From: a virus
Reading direction: 5' to 3' (one strand)
Virus record (IMG/VR): IMGVR_UViG_3300032282_001259
Coordinates: 1 to 24,632 of that record
DNA length: 24,632 nucleotides
In this document: one piece after another, positions 5,749 through 12,325 of the stretch
How the letters are laid out: every line of letters begins with the position of its first letter
Numbering within the stretch: the stretch's first letter is position 1
Notes under the pieces: generated by a model
Database searches by the model: none
Told to the model about the DNA's origin: nothing
The model's input: only the letters and a program-made list of their open reading frames with translations
Position numbers and translations under genes: made by a program

Positions 5749-5969
5749 GTGTGGAAACCGATGCAATTAGAGCCGTTAATGAAGTCCCGACCCCGACTGG
5801 GGTAGCGCGTCAGCCACAAGCTGAAGTGTTTTTCCACCGGGGTTTCATTAACGGCTTTTTTGTTTTTGAGACTGGGATTGTGTGTCGGGTTAGCGCCGGC
5901 ACCTCCTAAGAGGACGAAATGCTAAAAAACACTGCTTCATGTGAGCAGTCCCAGTCTCACCTTCCACAC
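5749..5969 (+). ncRNA. Candidate structured RNA, domain I (three-way junction)
   Basis: GTGTGGAA (5749-5756) pairs perfectly with TTCCACAC (5962-5969), closing a domain with two long arms. Arm 2: 5771-5789 with 5838-5856, 19 pairs (13 perfect, then two G-U and four more), carrying hairpins ACCCC/GGGGT (5790-5803) and TCAGC/GCTGA (5810-5824). Arm 3: GAGACTGGGA (5868-5877) with TCCCAGTCTC (5949-5958), enclosing GTGTCGG/CCGGCAC (5882-5902), CCTC/GAGG (5902-5913) and ACTGCT/AGCAGT (5931-5949). No convincing protein frame exists. The predicted transcript start coincides with the closing stem. I cannot assign an Rfam family; large ornate phage RNAs such as GOLLD or ROOL are of similar scale but identity is not claimed. 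Confidence 0.6.
5771..5866 (+). terminator. Terminator-like arm inside the structured RNA
   Basis: The 19-pair arm (5771-5789/5838-5856) is followed directly by TTTTTTGTTTTT, which has the form of an intrinsic terminator and could release a small RNA of about 115 bases. A competing pairing exists: GTGGAAA (5751-5757) with TTTCCAC (5831-5837), crossing this arm as a pseudoknot or replacing it. It could therefore be a terminator/read-through switch; this is inference. Confidence 0.45.
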
Positions 5970-6290
5970 GCAGCCGTCAGAGCGCGTTAGCTAATGGCCT
6001 GTATGGGCTGAACTCAAGAAACACAGAACCTCGGTGTGACCCGCACCTCCAAGTAGAGCAATCGAACGGAATAAACAAGGATGTCGTAAAGACAAATACC
6101 CTAGTACGCTGGGAGTTGATCGTTAAGGCCGGTGCAAACTGACTTTATCGGGATTTCAGGGGAGGGCGGCTTGGCTGGCCGGTAGCTCACTTAACAACTG
6201 GGCAAAGCTCCTTGATAAAGAGACGTTGGTCCTTTAGCCTCCTGTAGGGGAGGGAGGGTCAACGGGTAAGAGGGCTTTTAGTTGGTAACA
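5970..6290 (+). ncRNA. Candidate structured RNA, 3' domains
   Basis: This gene-free stretch continues the run of inverted repeats. CAGCC/GGCTG (5971-5975/6006-6010); GGTGTG/CGCACC (6033-6047); TGTC/GACA (6082-6094); CCC-AG/CT-GGG with a TACG loop (6099-6113). Immediately after that comes a long stem AGTT, GTTAAG, CCGG (6114-6132) with CCGG, CTTAAC, AACT (6179-6199). Next is CGTTGG/TCAACG (6224-6229/6259-6264) enclosing CCTCC/GGAGG. Several stems abut, suggesting stacking. No clear terminator follows except a short TTTT at 6276-6279. It may be one long RNA with domain I or a 5' leader of the next operon. Confidence 0.5.
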
Positions 6291-6296
6291 TAACAG

Positions 6297-6326
6297 TTGA
6301 CTTGTGGTTTATTCATGAGTTATATT
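6297..6326 (+). promoter_or_regulatory. Putative promoter of the early/replication operon
   Basis: TTGACT (6297-6302) and TATATT (6321-6326) with an 18-base spacer form a good sigma70-type promoter 20 bases before a strong AGGAGG ribosome site and the first ATG at 6346. It would drive the long plus-strand operon independently of the RNA region. Confidence 0.6.
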
Positions 6327-6345
6327 CTTAACACAGGAGGTAGGT

Positions 6346-6510
6346 ATGAACGATACGACAAAGCGTTTTCCACGCACGATGAATGAAGCGTTTAACTGTG
6401 AGAGCGATCCCATCAGTGGACCATATGGAAGACAACCAGTTTGGCCTGCGTTTGTCATTGTGTTTGTGATACTTATTGCCGGAATTGTGGTGGTTTGGAG
6501 TCGCATATGA
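6346..6510 (+). CDS. Small single-pass membrane protein, 54 aa
   Basis: This frame is short but has the best ribosome site in the area (ACAGGAGGTAGGT before ATG 6346). The N-terminal half 'MNDTTKRFPRTMNEAF' is a motif I recognise from small phage proteins at the start of early operons. Residues 33-51 (from WPAFVIVFVILIAGIVVVW) form one transmembrane helix, so the polar N-terminus probably lies in the cytoplasm. It is joined to the next gene by an ATGA overlap. Function unknown. Confidence 0.75.
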   Translation: MNDTTKRFPRTMNEAFNCESDPISGPYGRQPVWPAFVIVFVILIAGIVVVWSRI

Positions 6511-6743
6511 AAGCATTTCCAACACCGACATTTACCATTAACGATGAAGCGCGTGTCACAGCTGTAGGCGGTGAAGGCGGCATGGATCTCAGGGACTACT
6601 TTGCAGCCAAGGCATTACCGATGGCAATTCAAGAAATGAATGAGGCAGAGTCTTATGACACCAATGATGCGGCCATCATGGCGTATCACTACGCAGATGC
6701 AATGATGAGGGCGAGGTCTAAGAATGACTCCTCTGCTTCCTGA
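6507..6743 (+). CDS. Conserved small phage protein, 78 aa
   Basis: The middle 'GMDLRDYFAAKALPMAIQ' and C-terminal 'MAYHYADAMMRAR' are typical of a small helical protein common in phage early regions; its role is not known to me. The ATG at 6507 overlaps the upstream stop by ATGA, which fixes the start. It overlaps the next gene by 20 bases. Confidence 0.75.
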   Translation: MKAFPTPTFTINDEARVTAVGGEGGMDLRDYFAAKALPMAIQEMNEAESYDTNDAAIMAYHYADAMMRARSKNDSSAS

Positions 6744-6906
6744 ATACACAAGGTGTAAGCCAGTTGTTTACAGCTCCAAGTGCGAGAACTGCAAGCGCTG
6801 GTTAGATCACCCCGAGCAGACGCGCGGTAACGGCGTTGTTAATGTGCAGGACAGCAAGAGCAAGGCTTGCTTTTACATTCCAGTATCACTACAGGAGGAA
6901 GTATGA
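6724..6906 (+). CDS. Cysteine-containing small protein, 60 aa
   Basis: The protein has C11, C20-x2-C23 ('KCENCKRWLDHPEQ') and C49, a possible zinc-binding set. The ATG at 6724 lies inside the end of the 78-aa gene, and the stop overlaps the next start by ATGA (6903-6906). No family recognised. Confidence 0.6.
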   Translation: MTPLLPEYTRCKPVVYSSKCENCKRWLDHPEQTRGNGVVNVQDSKSKACFYIPVSLQEEV

Positions 6907-7175
6907 ACAGAGAAGACATTATTCGCATGGCACGAGAGTGCGGTTGGTCAAAAGAATACCTTGAAATTGGTGACGAGAGGCTTGAACGCTTTGCCACCCT
7001 TGTCGCTTCTGCCGAGCGTGAGCGATTAATTGACGCGTCAATGAAAGCCGCTGAAAAAGCGGTTGATGTGGCTATAGCGTTAGAGCGTGAGGCGTGTGCA
7101 AAGGTGTGTGATGAACATTGTGGTTGGACACCAAGAATGATTGGCGAAACCATCCGAGCAAGGGGAAAAGCATGA
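6903..7175 (+). CDS. Small helical phage protein, 90 aa
   Basis: Begins 'MNREDIIRMARECGWSKEYL', continues 'FATLVASAERERLIDASMKA' and is alanine/glutamate-rich, a layout frequent in phage early proteins of unknown function. ATG 6903 follows AGGAGGAAGT and overlaps the previous stop, which is the reason to prefer it over upstream codons. ATGA overlap to the next gene. C-terminal cysteines (CAKVCDEHCGW) may bind a metal. Confidence 0.7.
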   Translation: MNREDIIRMARECGWSKEYLEIGDERLERFATLVASAERERLIDASMKAAEKAVDVAIALEREACAKVCDEHCGWTPRMIGETIRARGKA

Positions 7176-7552
7176 CTAAAGAAGCATTGAAGCTGGCGCT
7201 GGAGGCTTTAGAAGCAAACCAGCCTGTCAACTATTGCATGAATAGCAATGGTGAACGATTCCCAATGATGCACGAAGACCCATTTAGATTTGAGCGCAAC
7301 ACTAAAGCCATCACCGCCATTAAAGCCGCACTAGAAGCGAAGGATGAGCCTGTGGCGTGCGCAGACAATGGCGTAGTAAATTGGATTGCAGACAAGCAGT
7401 TCATGCACGAAGCAGAGCTTTACATTGCCCCACCACAGCGCACATGGGTAGGTCTAACTAAAAAAGAATTTGAAGATGCAGTTTACAGATTGGAAGACTT
7501 AGAAGATTGTTGGGTTGCCATTGAAACCAAACTCAAGGGGAAGAACACTTGA
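7172..7552 (+). CDS. Unknown 126-aa protein with WVGLT tail
   Basis: The N-terminus 'MTKEALKLALEALEANQPVN' is a repeated-helix start often seen in phage early proteins, here followed by a helical 'TKAITAIKAALEAKDEPVAC' segment. The C-terminus holds 'TWVGLTKKEFEDAV' and 'AIETKLKGKN', a module repeated in the gene at 7737. The ATG at 7172 has AGGGGAAAAGC upstream and an ATGA overlap. Function unknown. Confidence 0.7.
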   Translation: MTKEALKLALEALEANQPVNYCMNSNGERFPMMHEDPFRFERNTKAITAIKAALEAKDEPVACADNGVVNWIADKQFMHEAELYIAPPQRTWVGLTKKEFEDAVYRLEDLEDCWVAIETKLKGKNT

Positions 7553-7554
7553 CT

Positions 7555-7740
7555 ATGTACAACGATGACACGCGAGAAAGCTACATTGAAAGATGCAAGG
7601 CCGAGAACCTTGCTCAGGCTGAGCGTTACTACGAAATCCACCACGACACTGTCAATATGTGGATATTTTTATTTCAGTGGGCTATGGCTGAAGAAGAGTA
7701 TGGAGAACACTGGGACAGAATACATAAGGAGAAGAGATGA
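7555..7740 (+). CDS. Unknown 61-aa protein
   Basis: A small acidic, aromatic protein (MYNDDTRESYIERCKAENLA...). Two starts are possible: ATG 7555, or TTG 7549, which overlaps the upstream stop as TTGA and is closer to the GGGGAAG site. ATG is listed. The 3' end overlaps the next gene by ATGA. No family recognised. Confidence 0.6.
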   Translation: MYNDDTRESYIERCKAENLAQAERYYEIHHDTVNMWIFLFQWAMAEEEYGEHWDRIHKEKR

Positions 7741-8039
7741 TTCACACAGACGAAGACGATGAGTTTGAGCGTATTGCTCATGAGGCAAAGATCAAGGGTC
7801 AACCTTACTACTTTGAGCCACACCCAACCGATTCAGAGAAACTAATCTTTAGAAAACCATCCCGCAAGTTAGATGACGATGACATTCAAGACTACGTTCG
7901 CCCTTGGGTAGGGCTGACGAATGAGGAAATTGCAGAGTTTGATACTTGGCACGACAACAGGGAGGAAGAAGTTGGTTGGTGTAACCCCTCAGAAATCGTG
8001 GCCTACATTGAAGCCAAACTTAAGGAGAAGAACAGATGA
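7737..8039 (+). CDS. Unknown 100-aa acidic protein with WVGLT tail
   Basis: The N-terminal half is strongly acidic (IHTDEDDEFERIAHEAKIKG; LDDDDIQDY). The C-terminus has 'RPWVGLTNEEIAEF' and 'AYIEAKLKEKN', the same module as in the 126-aa gene two genes upstream, with the two parts about 30 residues apart in both. ATGA overlaps on both sides. Function unknown; the shared module may be a protein-interaction tail. Confidence 0.7.
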   Translation: MIHTDEDDEFERIAHEAKIKGQPYYFEPHPTDSEKLIFRKPSRKLDDDDIQDYVRPWVGLTNEEIAEFDTWHDNREEEVGWCNPSEIVAYIEAKLKEKNR

Positions 8040-8674
8040 GCTACATCGTTGCATCTCTGCCCCCCATCAAATGCTTTGTTCGTAAGGAGTTCTTGTATAA
8101 CTTCCAGCAGGGACATGGCGAGCTGGAGCCGGCCATCTGGGTCAGCCTCAAAGCCCTGCGCGGTCAGGTGTTCCGCATTGAAAGCTTACTGCCAGCCTAT
8201 GGAGCTTTGTACGACAAGCTTCCCATCCATGCCTATGTTTGGAACAAAGAGGAAGGCATGGATGATCTACCCATTGATGTTTTGCAGCTGTGGGACTGCA
8301 TGGGCTACCGCTTCACAATCATTGAGAAGATTGGCTTGCGTAACCTTGGAGTGAAGTTCTTGAGTAAAAGCAAACATTGGCACTTCGGGCGCTATCTGTT
8401 TACTGTGGACTTCTGTGCTGAAGGTATGGACTTGGATACAGGATTCACAGAGCAGGCCGAGGAACACAAGTCTTTTAACTTTATTGCGCTGGACAATGGC
8501 CAGTTTGCTTGCCAGCCTAACAATCGGTGTTTGTGGTACGACCAGAGCCTGATTCCAGCTGAAACAAAGTTTCCAGACTTTCAGGCGGCACAAAGACTTT
8601 GGACTGTGGACGGGACGCGCAAGTGGTCGGCCGGTGATGATTGGTTTTACGATATACAGGAGAAAACCGGATGA
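8036..8674 (+). CDS. Conserved phage protein, 212 aa, unknown function
   Basis: This matches a widespread phage hypothetical with the features 'ASLPPIKCFVRKEFLYNFQQ', 'GHGELEPAIWVSLKAL', 'LPAYGALYDKLPIHAYVW', 'LQLWDCMGYRFTIIEK' and 'LDNGQFACQPNNRCLWYD' in that order. The length is as expected, so it is intact. It is rich in aromatic residues and has no visible enzymatic motif. ATGA overlaps join it to both neighbours. Its regular presence in phage early regions suggests a core function that remains unnamed as far as I know. Confidence 0.8.
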   Translation: MSYIVASLPPIKCFVRKEFLYNFQQGHGELEPAIWVSLKALRGQVFRIESLLPAYGALYDKLPIHAYVWNKEEGMDDLPIDVLQLWDCMGYRFTIIEKIGLRNLGVKFLSKSKHWHFGRYLFTVDFCAEGMDLDTGFTEQAEEHKSFNFIALDNGQFACQPNNRCLWYDQSLIPAETKFPDFQAAQRLWTVDGTRKWSAGDDWFYDIQEKTG

Positions 8675-8844
8675 AAATGAGAGACAACCGCCGCCGGATT
8701 TTGTCCAGGCTTCAGGAAAACAATAAGTATCGCTGGGTTGTAGCACCCATCATCAAGCGCGCAGAAGAGAAGCGAATCATCCGCGAGAGGATTCAAGCAA
8801 TCGTTGATAAAGCGTTTCCAGAACTGAAAGGTTTATATGTCTGA
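8671..8844 (+). CDS. Small basic protein, 57 aa
   Basis: A strongly basic, helical protein (MKMRDNRRRILSRLQENNK; IIKRAEEKRIIRERIQ). The ATG at 8671 overlaps the upstream stop by ATGA with AGGAGAA a little upstream. Nucleic-acid binding is possible from charge alone. It overlaps the next gene by 8 bases. Confidence 0.65.
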   Translation: MKMRDNRRRILSRLQENNKYRWVVAPIIKRAEEKRIIRERIQAIVDKAFPELKGLYV

Positions 8845-9049
8845 TCCTGAAATGAACACATCTGAAAAAGCCATGGGATGGCGTAAACGTCAAATGGTTG
8901 AAGCGCAGTTGTATGGTGTTCTTTATGTATCACCATCTCAACGCAACAAGGTTTTAGAAGAGGTAGCTAGAGAGATCGAGAAGATGACCGCCTTTGGTCC
9001 TGACACAATAGACAGTTTCACAGTTTACATAAGGAGTATGAAGAAGTGA
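8837..9049 (+). CDS. Unknown 70-aa protein
   Basis: Begins 'MSDPEMNTSEKAMGWRKRQM' and continues into 'VLEEVAREIEKMTAFGPDTI', mostly helical. ATG 8837 overlaps the preceding gene by 8 bases. The following gene starts in its stop codon (GTGA). No family recognised. Confidence 0.6.
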   Translation: MSDPEMNTSEKAMGWRKRQMVEAQLYGVLYVSPSQRNKVLEEVAREIEKMTAFGPDTIDSFTVYIRSMKK

Positions 9050-9237
9050 ATGGGTTTGCAAAACAACAGCTATCAATCGGCAGTAAGCAGCCGGTACATC
9101 AACATAAGGAGTGCACAAGTTGCAATGAAATGAGGCCACCAGAGGGTGGTATCCAGTTAAGTCACACAAAGTGGCATTGCGCGGCCTGCTGGGCTGGCAG
9201 AGCATCAAGAAGAACACCAAACAAAGGAAAACAATGA
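9046..9237 (+). CDS. Zinc-finger-like protein, 63 aa
   Basis: C23-x2-C26 ('ECTSCNEMRPPEGG') and C45-x2-C48 ('HCAACWAGRAS') with a basic tail form a probable zinc ribbon; this kind of 'CxxC...RPPEGG' protein is common beside phage replication genes. The start is a GTG at 9046 overlapping the upstream TGA, with AAGGAG about ten bases upstream. The stop overlaps the ParB-like start by ATGA. Confidence 0.65.
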   Translation: MNGFAKQQLSIGSKQPVHQHKECTSCNEMRPPEGGIQLSHTKWHCAACWAGRASRRTPNKGKQ

Positions 9238-10034
9238 GAGTTCAACTACAAAAAATCCGCCTTGATGGAGGCACACAGCCTCGCAAAGAGATTGACGAGC
9301 CGATGGTTCAGCACTACACAGAGGTATTGCTCGAAGGCAAAGACAAGTTTCCCCCGATTGATCTGTGGTTTGATGGTAAGTCATACTGGCCAAGCGATGG
9401 CTTCCACAGATTCCACGCACACAAACGAGCTGGCTTTACAGATATTGAGGCCAACATCAACCAAGGCACCAAGCGCGATGCGTTTTTAGCCTGCCTGAAG
9501 GCCAATGGTAAGCATGGCAAGCCACGTTCACCAGATGAACGCCGTTACGTTGTCCAGCTCGCTCTTGAGGATATTGAGCTGGGTGAGAAGTCTGACACAG
9601 AGATTGCCTTGATCTGCGATGTATCGTCTATGACTGTTGGCCGTGTTCGTAAGGCATTAGGACTTGAGAAGGCCATGCGCATTGACAAGAACGGACGCAA
9701 GATGGATGTATCCAAGTCAGGCCGGCCTATTGCACCAGAGCCAGAATACACCGAGGAAGACAAGCTCCATGAGTTGGCCATCGAGCACACAGCGTTAGCA
9801 GAAGAGAACGCAAAGCTCAAAGATCAGTTGGCTATTCGTTCATTGCCAGTCTCAGAGAAAGCCCGCACAGAAGTTCAGCAGACGATTGAAGAGCTGCGCG
9901 AGCAAGTCAAAGAGCTGGAGTTCCAATTAAGAACGATGACCCAGTCCCGCAATGAGTTCCAAAGTAAGAATGCTGAGATGATCAAGCAAGTTAACTACTG
10001 GAAGAAACGCGCTGAGAAGGCAGAAAAAGTTTAA
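9234..10034 (+). CDS. ParB-like DNA-binding protein
   Basis: A 266-aa protein with a ParB/Srx N-terminal domain: strand 'MRVQLQKIRLDGGTQPRKEI', then the box 'WPSDGFHRFHAHKRAG' at residues 52-67. A helix-turn-helix follows at about 119-142 ('SDTEIALICDVSSMTVGRVR'), and residues 172-265 form a long coiled coil. Similar ParB-fold proteins are frequent in phage replication modules; their role may be CTP-dependent clamping or nuclease activity, but no specific activity can be read here. The ATG at 9234 follows AAAGGAAAACA, the same ribosome site as the ERF gene, and overlaps the upstream stop. No ParA is present, so plasmid-type partitioning is unlikely. Confidence 0.8.
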   Translation: MRVQLQKIRLDGGTQPRKEIDEPMVQHYTEVLLEGKDKFPPIDLWFDGKSYWPSDGFHRFHAHKRAGFTDIEANINQGTKRDAFLACLKANGKHGKPRSPDERRYVVQLALEDIELGEKSDTEIALICDVSSMTVGRVRKALGLEKAMRIDKNGRKMDVSKSGRPIAPEPEYTEEDKLHELAIEHTALAEENAKLKDQLAIRSLPVSEKARTEVQQTIEELREQVKELEFQLRTMTQSRNEFQSKNAEMIKQVNYWKKRAEKAEKV

Positions 10035-10041
10035 ACCCGAA

Positions 10042-10059
10042 GCTGGGCGGTATCCCAGC
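10042..10059 (+). promoter_or_regulatory. Hairpin directly before the helicase ribosome site
   Basis: GCTGGG (10042-10047) and CCCAGC (10054-10059) form a perfect 6-pair stem whose last base abuts AGGAG, the ribosome site of the helicase gene. This is the only non-overlapping gene junction in the operon between 6346 and 12325 apart from the one at 7552-7555. A translational or RNA-processing role is possible. Confidence 0.4.
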
Positions 10060-10070
10060 AGGAGAATCAA

Positions 10071-11543
10071 ATGCTCAAGTTAAGACCGCACCAAGCGGAA
10101 GTAGTGGAGAAGCTCGCCCAAGGGTTTCAAGATGGCCACAGATGCCAGTTGTTATATGCTCCAACTGGTTTTGGGAAAACAGAGGTCGCCATGGCCGTCA
10201 TGCTTGAACAAGCCAAGCAGTATCAGAAGGTGGCCATGGTTTTAGACCGAATTGTGTTGGTCAACCAGACCAGTACGCGCCTTGGAAACTACCAGATCCC
10301 TCATGGGGTCATGCAGGCAAACCATTGGCGCTATCGTCCTTACGAGAAGATTCAGGTCTGTAGTGCTCAGACCTTGGAGAGCAGGGATAACTTCCCTGAT
10401 GTCTCGATGCTGATCATTGACGAGTGCCATGTGCAGCGCAAACAAATCGTCCAGTTCATCAAAGATCGCCCTGATATGAAGGTGATTGGCCTGACCGCCA
10501 CACCCTTTACGAATGGCCTTGGGGATGTCTATACAAACGTGGTCGGTGCCAGACCGACTGGAGAGCTGATCGAGGATAAGTGGTTAACACCGTTAAAGAT
10601 TTACATCGCTAAAGAGATCGACATGACTGGTGCGAAGAAGTTGGCTGGCGAATGGTCGGCTGATGAGGTATCTCACCGAGGCATGAAGATCACTGGGGAC
10701 ATTGTCCAAGAGTGGATCAACAAGACCATGCAAGTGTTTGGCCGGCCAAGAAAGACTGTCGTGTTTTGCTCGGGAGTTGAGCATGGCAGGGACTTGGTCA
10801 GGCAGTTTGGGGCGGCTGGATATAACTTTGTTTCGATCAGTTACAAGGAAGATGATGACTTCAAAGCCGAAACAATCGAGGATTTTGCGCGTCCAGATTC
10901 GCTAATCCATGGTCTGGTGGCTACTGACATACTGACTAGAGGTTTTGACGTCCCTGATGTGATGATAGGGGTGTCTGCTAGGCCGTTTTCCAAGTCTTTC
11001 AGCAGCCATGTCCAGCAAATGGGGCGAATTATGCGTCCCTACGATGGCAAAGACTATGGTTTGTGGCTAGATCACTCAGGAAACTACCTGAGATTCCGCA
11101 AAGAATGGGACAAACTGTTCGAAGAAGGCGTGACGGAGCTCGAAAACGGCACCGAAACAGCGAAGAAAGAGCCGCCAGACAAAGAAAAGAAGGAGGCAAA
11201 GTGTCCTGCGTGTAGTGCTTTGTGGGTCTGGCCTGACCGAGTTTGCGGGGAGTGTGGGTTTGAAAAGCCCATGAAGCAAGTTTTGAATGTGCCGGGTGAA
11301 TTAACAGAGTTAGAGACTACGAAAAGGGAGTTACTTTCAGAGAATCAGAAGTTCTATTCTGAGCTGATCTACTACGCCCGAATGCGTGGATACAAGGATG
11401 GTTGGGCAGCTCACAAGTACAAAGAGAAGTACGGGACGTACCCGAAGGGACTGGGTGCAATTGCCGTAGCAACATCCCACAAGACCAGTACATGGATTAA
11501 GTCTCGCAACATTGCATGGGCTAAGTCAAAGGCGCGTGTATGA
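10071..11543 (+). CDS. SF2 DNA/RNA helicase with zinc ribbon
   Basis: A 490-aa superfamily 2 helicase of the DEAD/RecG/UvrB-like restriction-helicase type. Motif I is APTGFGKT (30-37), motif II DECH (117-120), motif III TAT (142-144), and motif VI QQMGRIMRP (315-323); 'VATDILTRGFDVPDV' before it fits motif V. A four-cysteine ribbon (C378, C381, C392, C395) follows an acidic/basic linker, then a C-terminal helical domain of about 80 residues. The protein likely unwinds DNA for phage replication, feeding the Toprim primase encoded directly downstream (ATGA overlap). ATG 10071 follows AGGAGAATCAA. Complete length for phage helicases of this type. Confidence 0.88.
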   Translation: MLKLRPHQAEVVEKLAQGFQDGHRCQLLYAPTGFGKTEVAMAVMLEQAKQYQKVAMVLDRIVLVNQTSTRLGNYQIPHGVMQANHWRYRPYEKIQVCSAQTLESRDNFPDVSMLIIDECHVQRKQIVQFIKDRPDMKVIGLTATPFTNGLGDVYTNVVGARPTGELIEDKWLTPLKIYIAKEIDMTGAKKLAGEWSADEVSHRGMKITGDIVQEWINKTMQVFGRPRKTVVFCSGVEHGRDLVRQFGAAGYNFVSISYKEDDDFKAETIEDFARPDSLIHGLVATDILTRGFDVPDVMIGVSARPFSKSFSSHVQQMGRIMRPYDGKDYGLWLDHSGNYLRFRKEWDKLFEEGVTELENGTETAKKEPPDKEKKEAKCPACSALWVWPDRVCGECGFEKPMKQVLNVPGELTELETTKRELLSENQKFYSELIYYARMRGYKDGWAAHKYKEKYGTYPKGLGAIAVATSHKTSTWIKSRNIAWAKSKARV

Positions 11544-12325
11544 CATTTGAGAATTTCGCAAGACTGCACGGGCTGTTGATTAAGGAGCTGATCTTGGACA
11601 AGTGGGTCAGGGTCGGCACTCAAGATCACCCAAGAAAACAGAACGGCGCGTACATTTTCGATGGTCACAAAGGTGCATTGATCAATTTTGCCGTTCACGA
11701 CAAGCACATCCTTTTCAAGTCTGAAGAGCCATACATTCCTGACCCGAACGCACACAAGAAAATGTTGGCTGCCAAACAAGAAGGCGAACAGCGTCAGAAA
11801 AAGGCGGCTGGCAAGGCGGCATTCATTCTGAATAACTCTGTTAAGGAGCAACACCCTTACCTAATTCGCAAGGGTTTCGTGGACAAAGGTTTAGTCTGGA
11901 ATGGTTTGCTTGTGTTGCCCATGCGGGTAAATCAGAATTTAGTTGGCTGTCAACTGATCTCTCAGGATGGCACAAAACGATTCTTGTCGGGACAGAGGAC
12001 AAAAGGCGCGTCCCTGGTGATTGACGCAAAGGGTCGGCACATCCTTTGTGAGGGGTTTGCGACTGGAATGTCAGTTCGCAGGGCAATGAAGTATCTGCGT
12101 GAGAGATACACCATCCATGTATGCTTCTCTGCGGGGAATATGCTTGAGGTCGCCAAGGGTCTGCCTGACCCGTTGGTGATTGCAGACAATGACCCAATCG
12201 GGATTGCGACTGCCCAAAAAATAGCCCCGCACTACTGGGTAGGCGAGGCCGGTGAGGACTTTAACGATGCTGAGCAGAGAATCGGGACTGCATCCGCAGC
12301 CGACTCCCTGCGTTTGTTTGTCTAG
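11540..12325 (+). CDS. Toprim-domain primase
   Basis: A 261-aa protein with a Toprim fold in its C-terminal half: 'ILCEGFATGMSVRRAM' carries the catalytic E171, 'LVIADNDPIG' gives D216 and D218, and 'GEDFNDAEQ' closes the domain. The N-terminal half has a strand-rich 'GAYIFDGHKGALINF' segment typical of phage primase-like proteins, but no zinc-finger cysteine set. It probably primes DNA synthesis together with the adjacent helicase. It is the last gene of the plus-strand operon, and its TAG stop lies within CTAG shared with the stop of the convergent minus-strand operon. No terminator is visible here. Confidence 0.82.
   Translation: MTFENFARLHGLLIKELILDKWVRVGTQDHPRKQNGAYIFDGHKGALINFAVHDKHILFKSEEPYIPDPNAHKKMLAAKQEGEQRQKKAAGKAAFILNNSVKEQHPYLIRKGFVDKGLVWNGLLVLPMRVNQNLVGCQLISQDGTKRFLSGQRTKGASLVIDAKGRHILCEGFATGMSVRRAMKYLRERYTIHVCFSAGNMLEVAKGLPDPLVIADNDPIGIATAQKIAPHYWVGEAGEDFNDAEQRIGTASAADSLRLFV

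Noticed and set aside
5919-5990. 23-codon leader peptide (ATG 5919 to TAG 5990) with AGAGG upstream
   Set aside because: Short, no recognisable content, and it overlaps stems of the RNA domain that better explain the sequence; not enough evidence to call.
6175-6245. tRNA-like segment GGCCGGTAGCTCA
   Set aside because: It resembles the start of a tRNA, but the D-stem does not pair (GCTC with GCTC), there is no TTCGA-type T-loop, and no 3' acceptor strand or CCA fits.
5700-6300. Group I or group II intron or retron as explanation for the structured region
   Set aside because: No group I core motifs, no group II domain V, and no reverse transcriptase or homing endonuclease gene is present; flanks are intergenic rather than a split gene.
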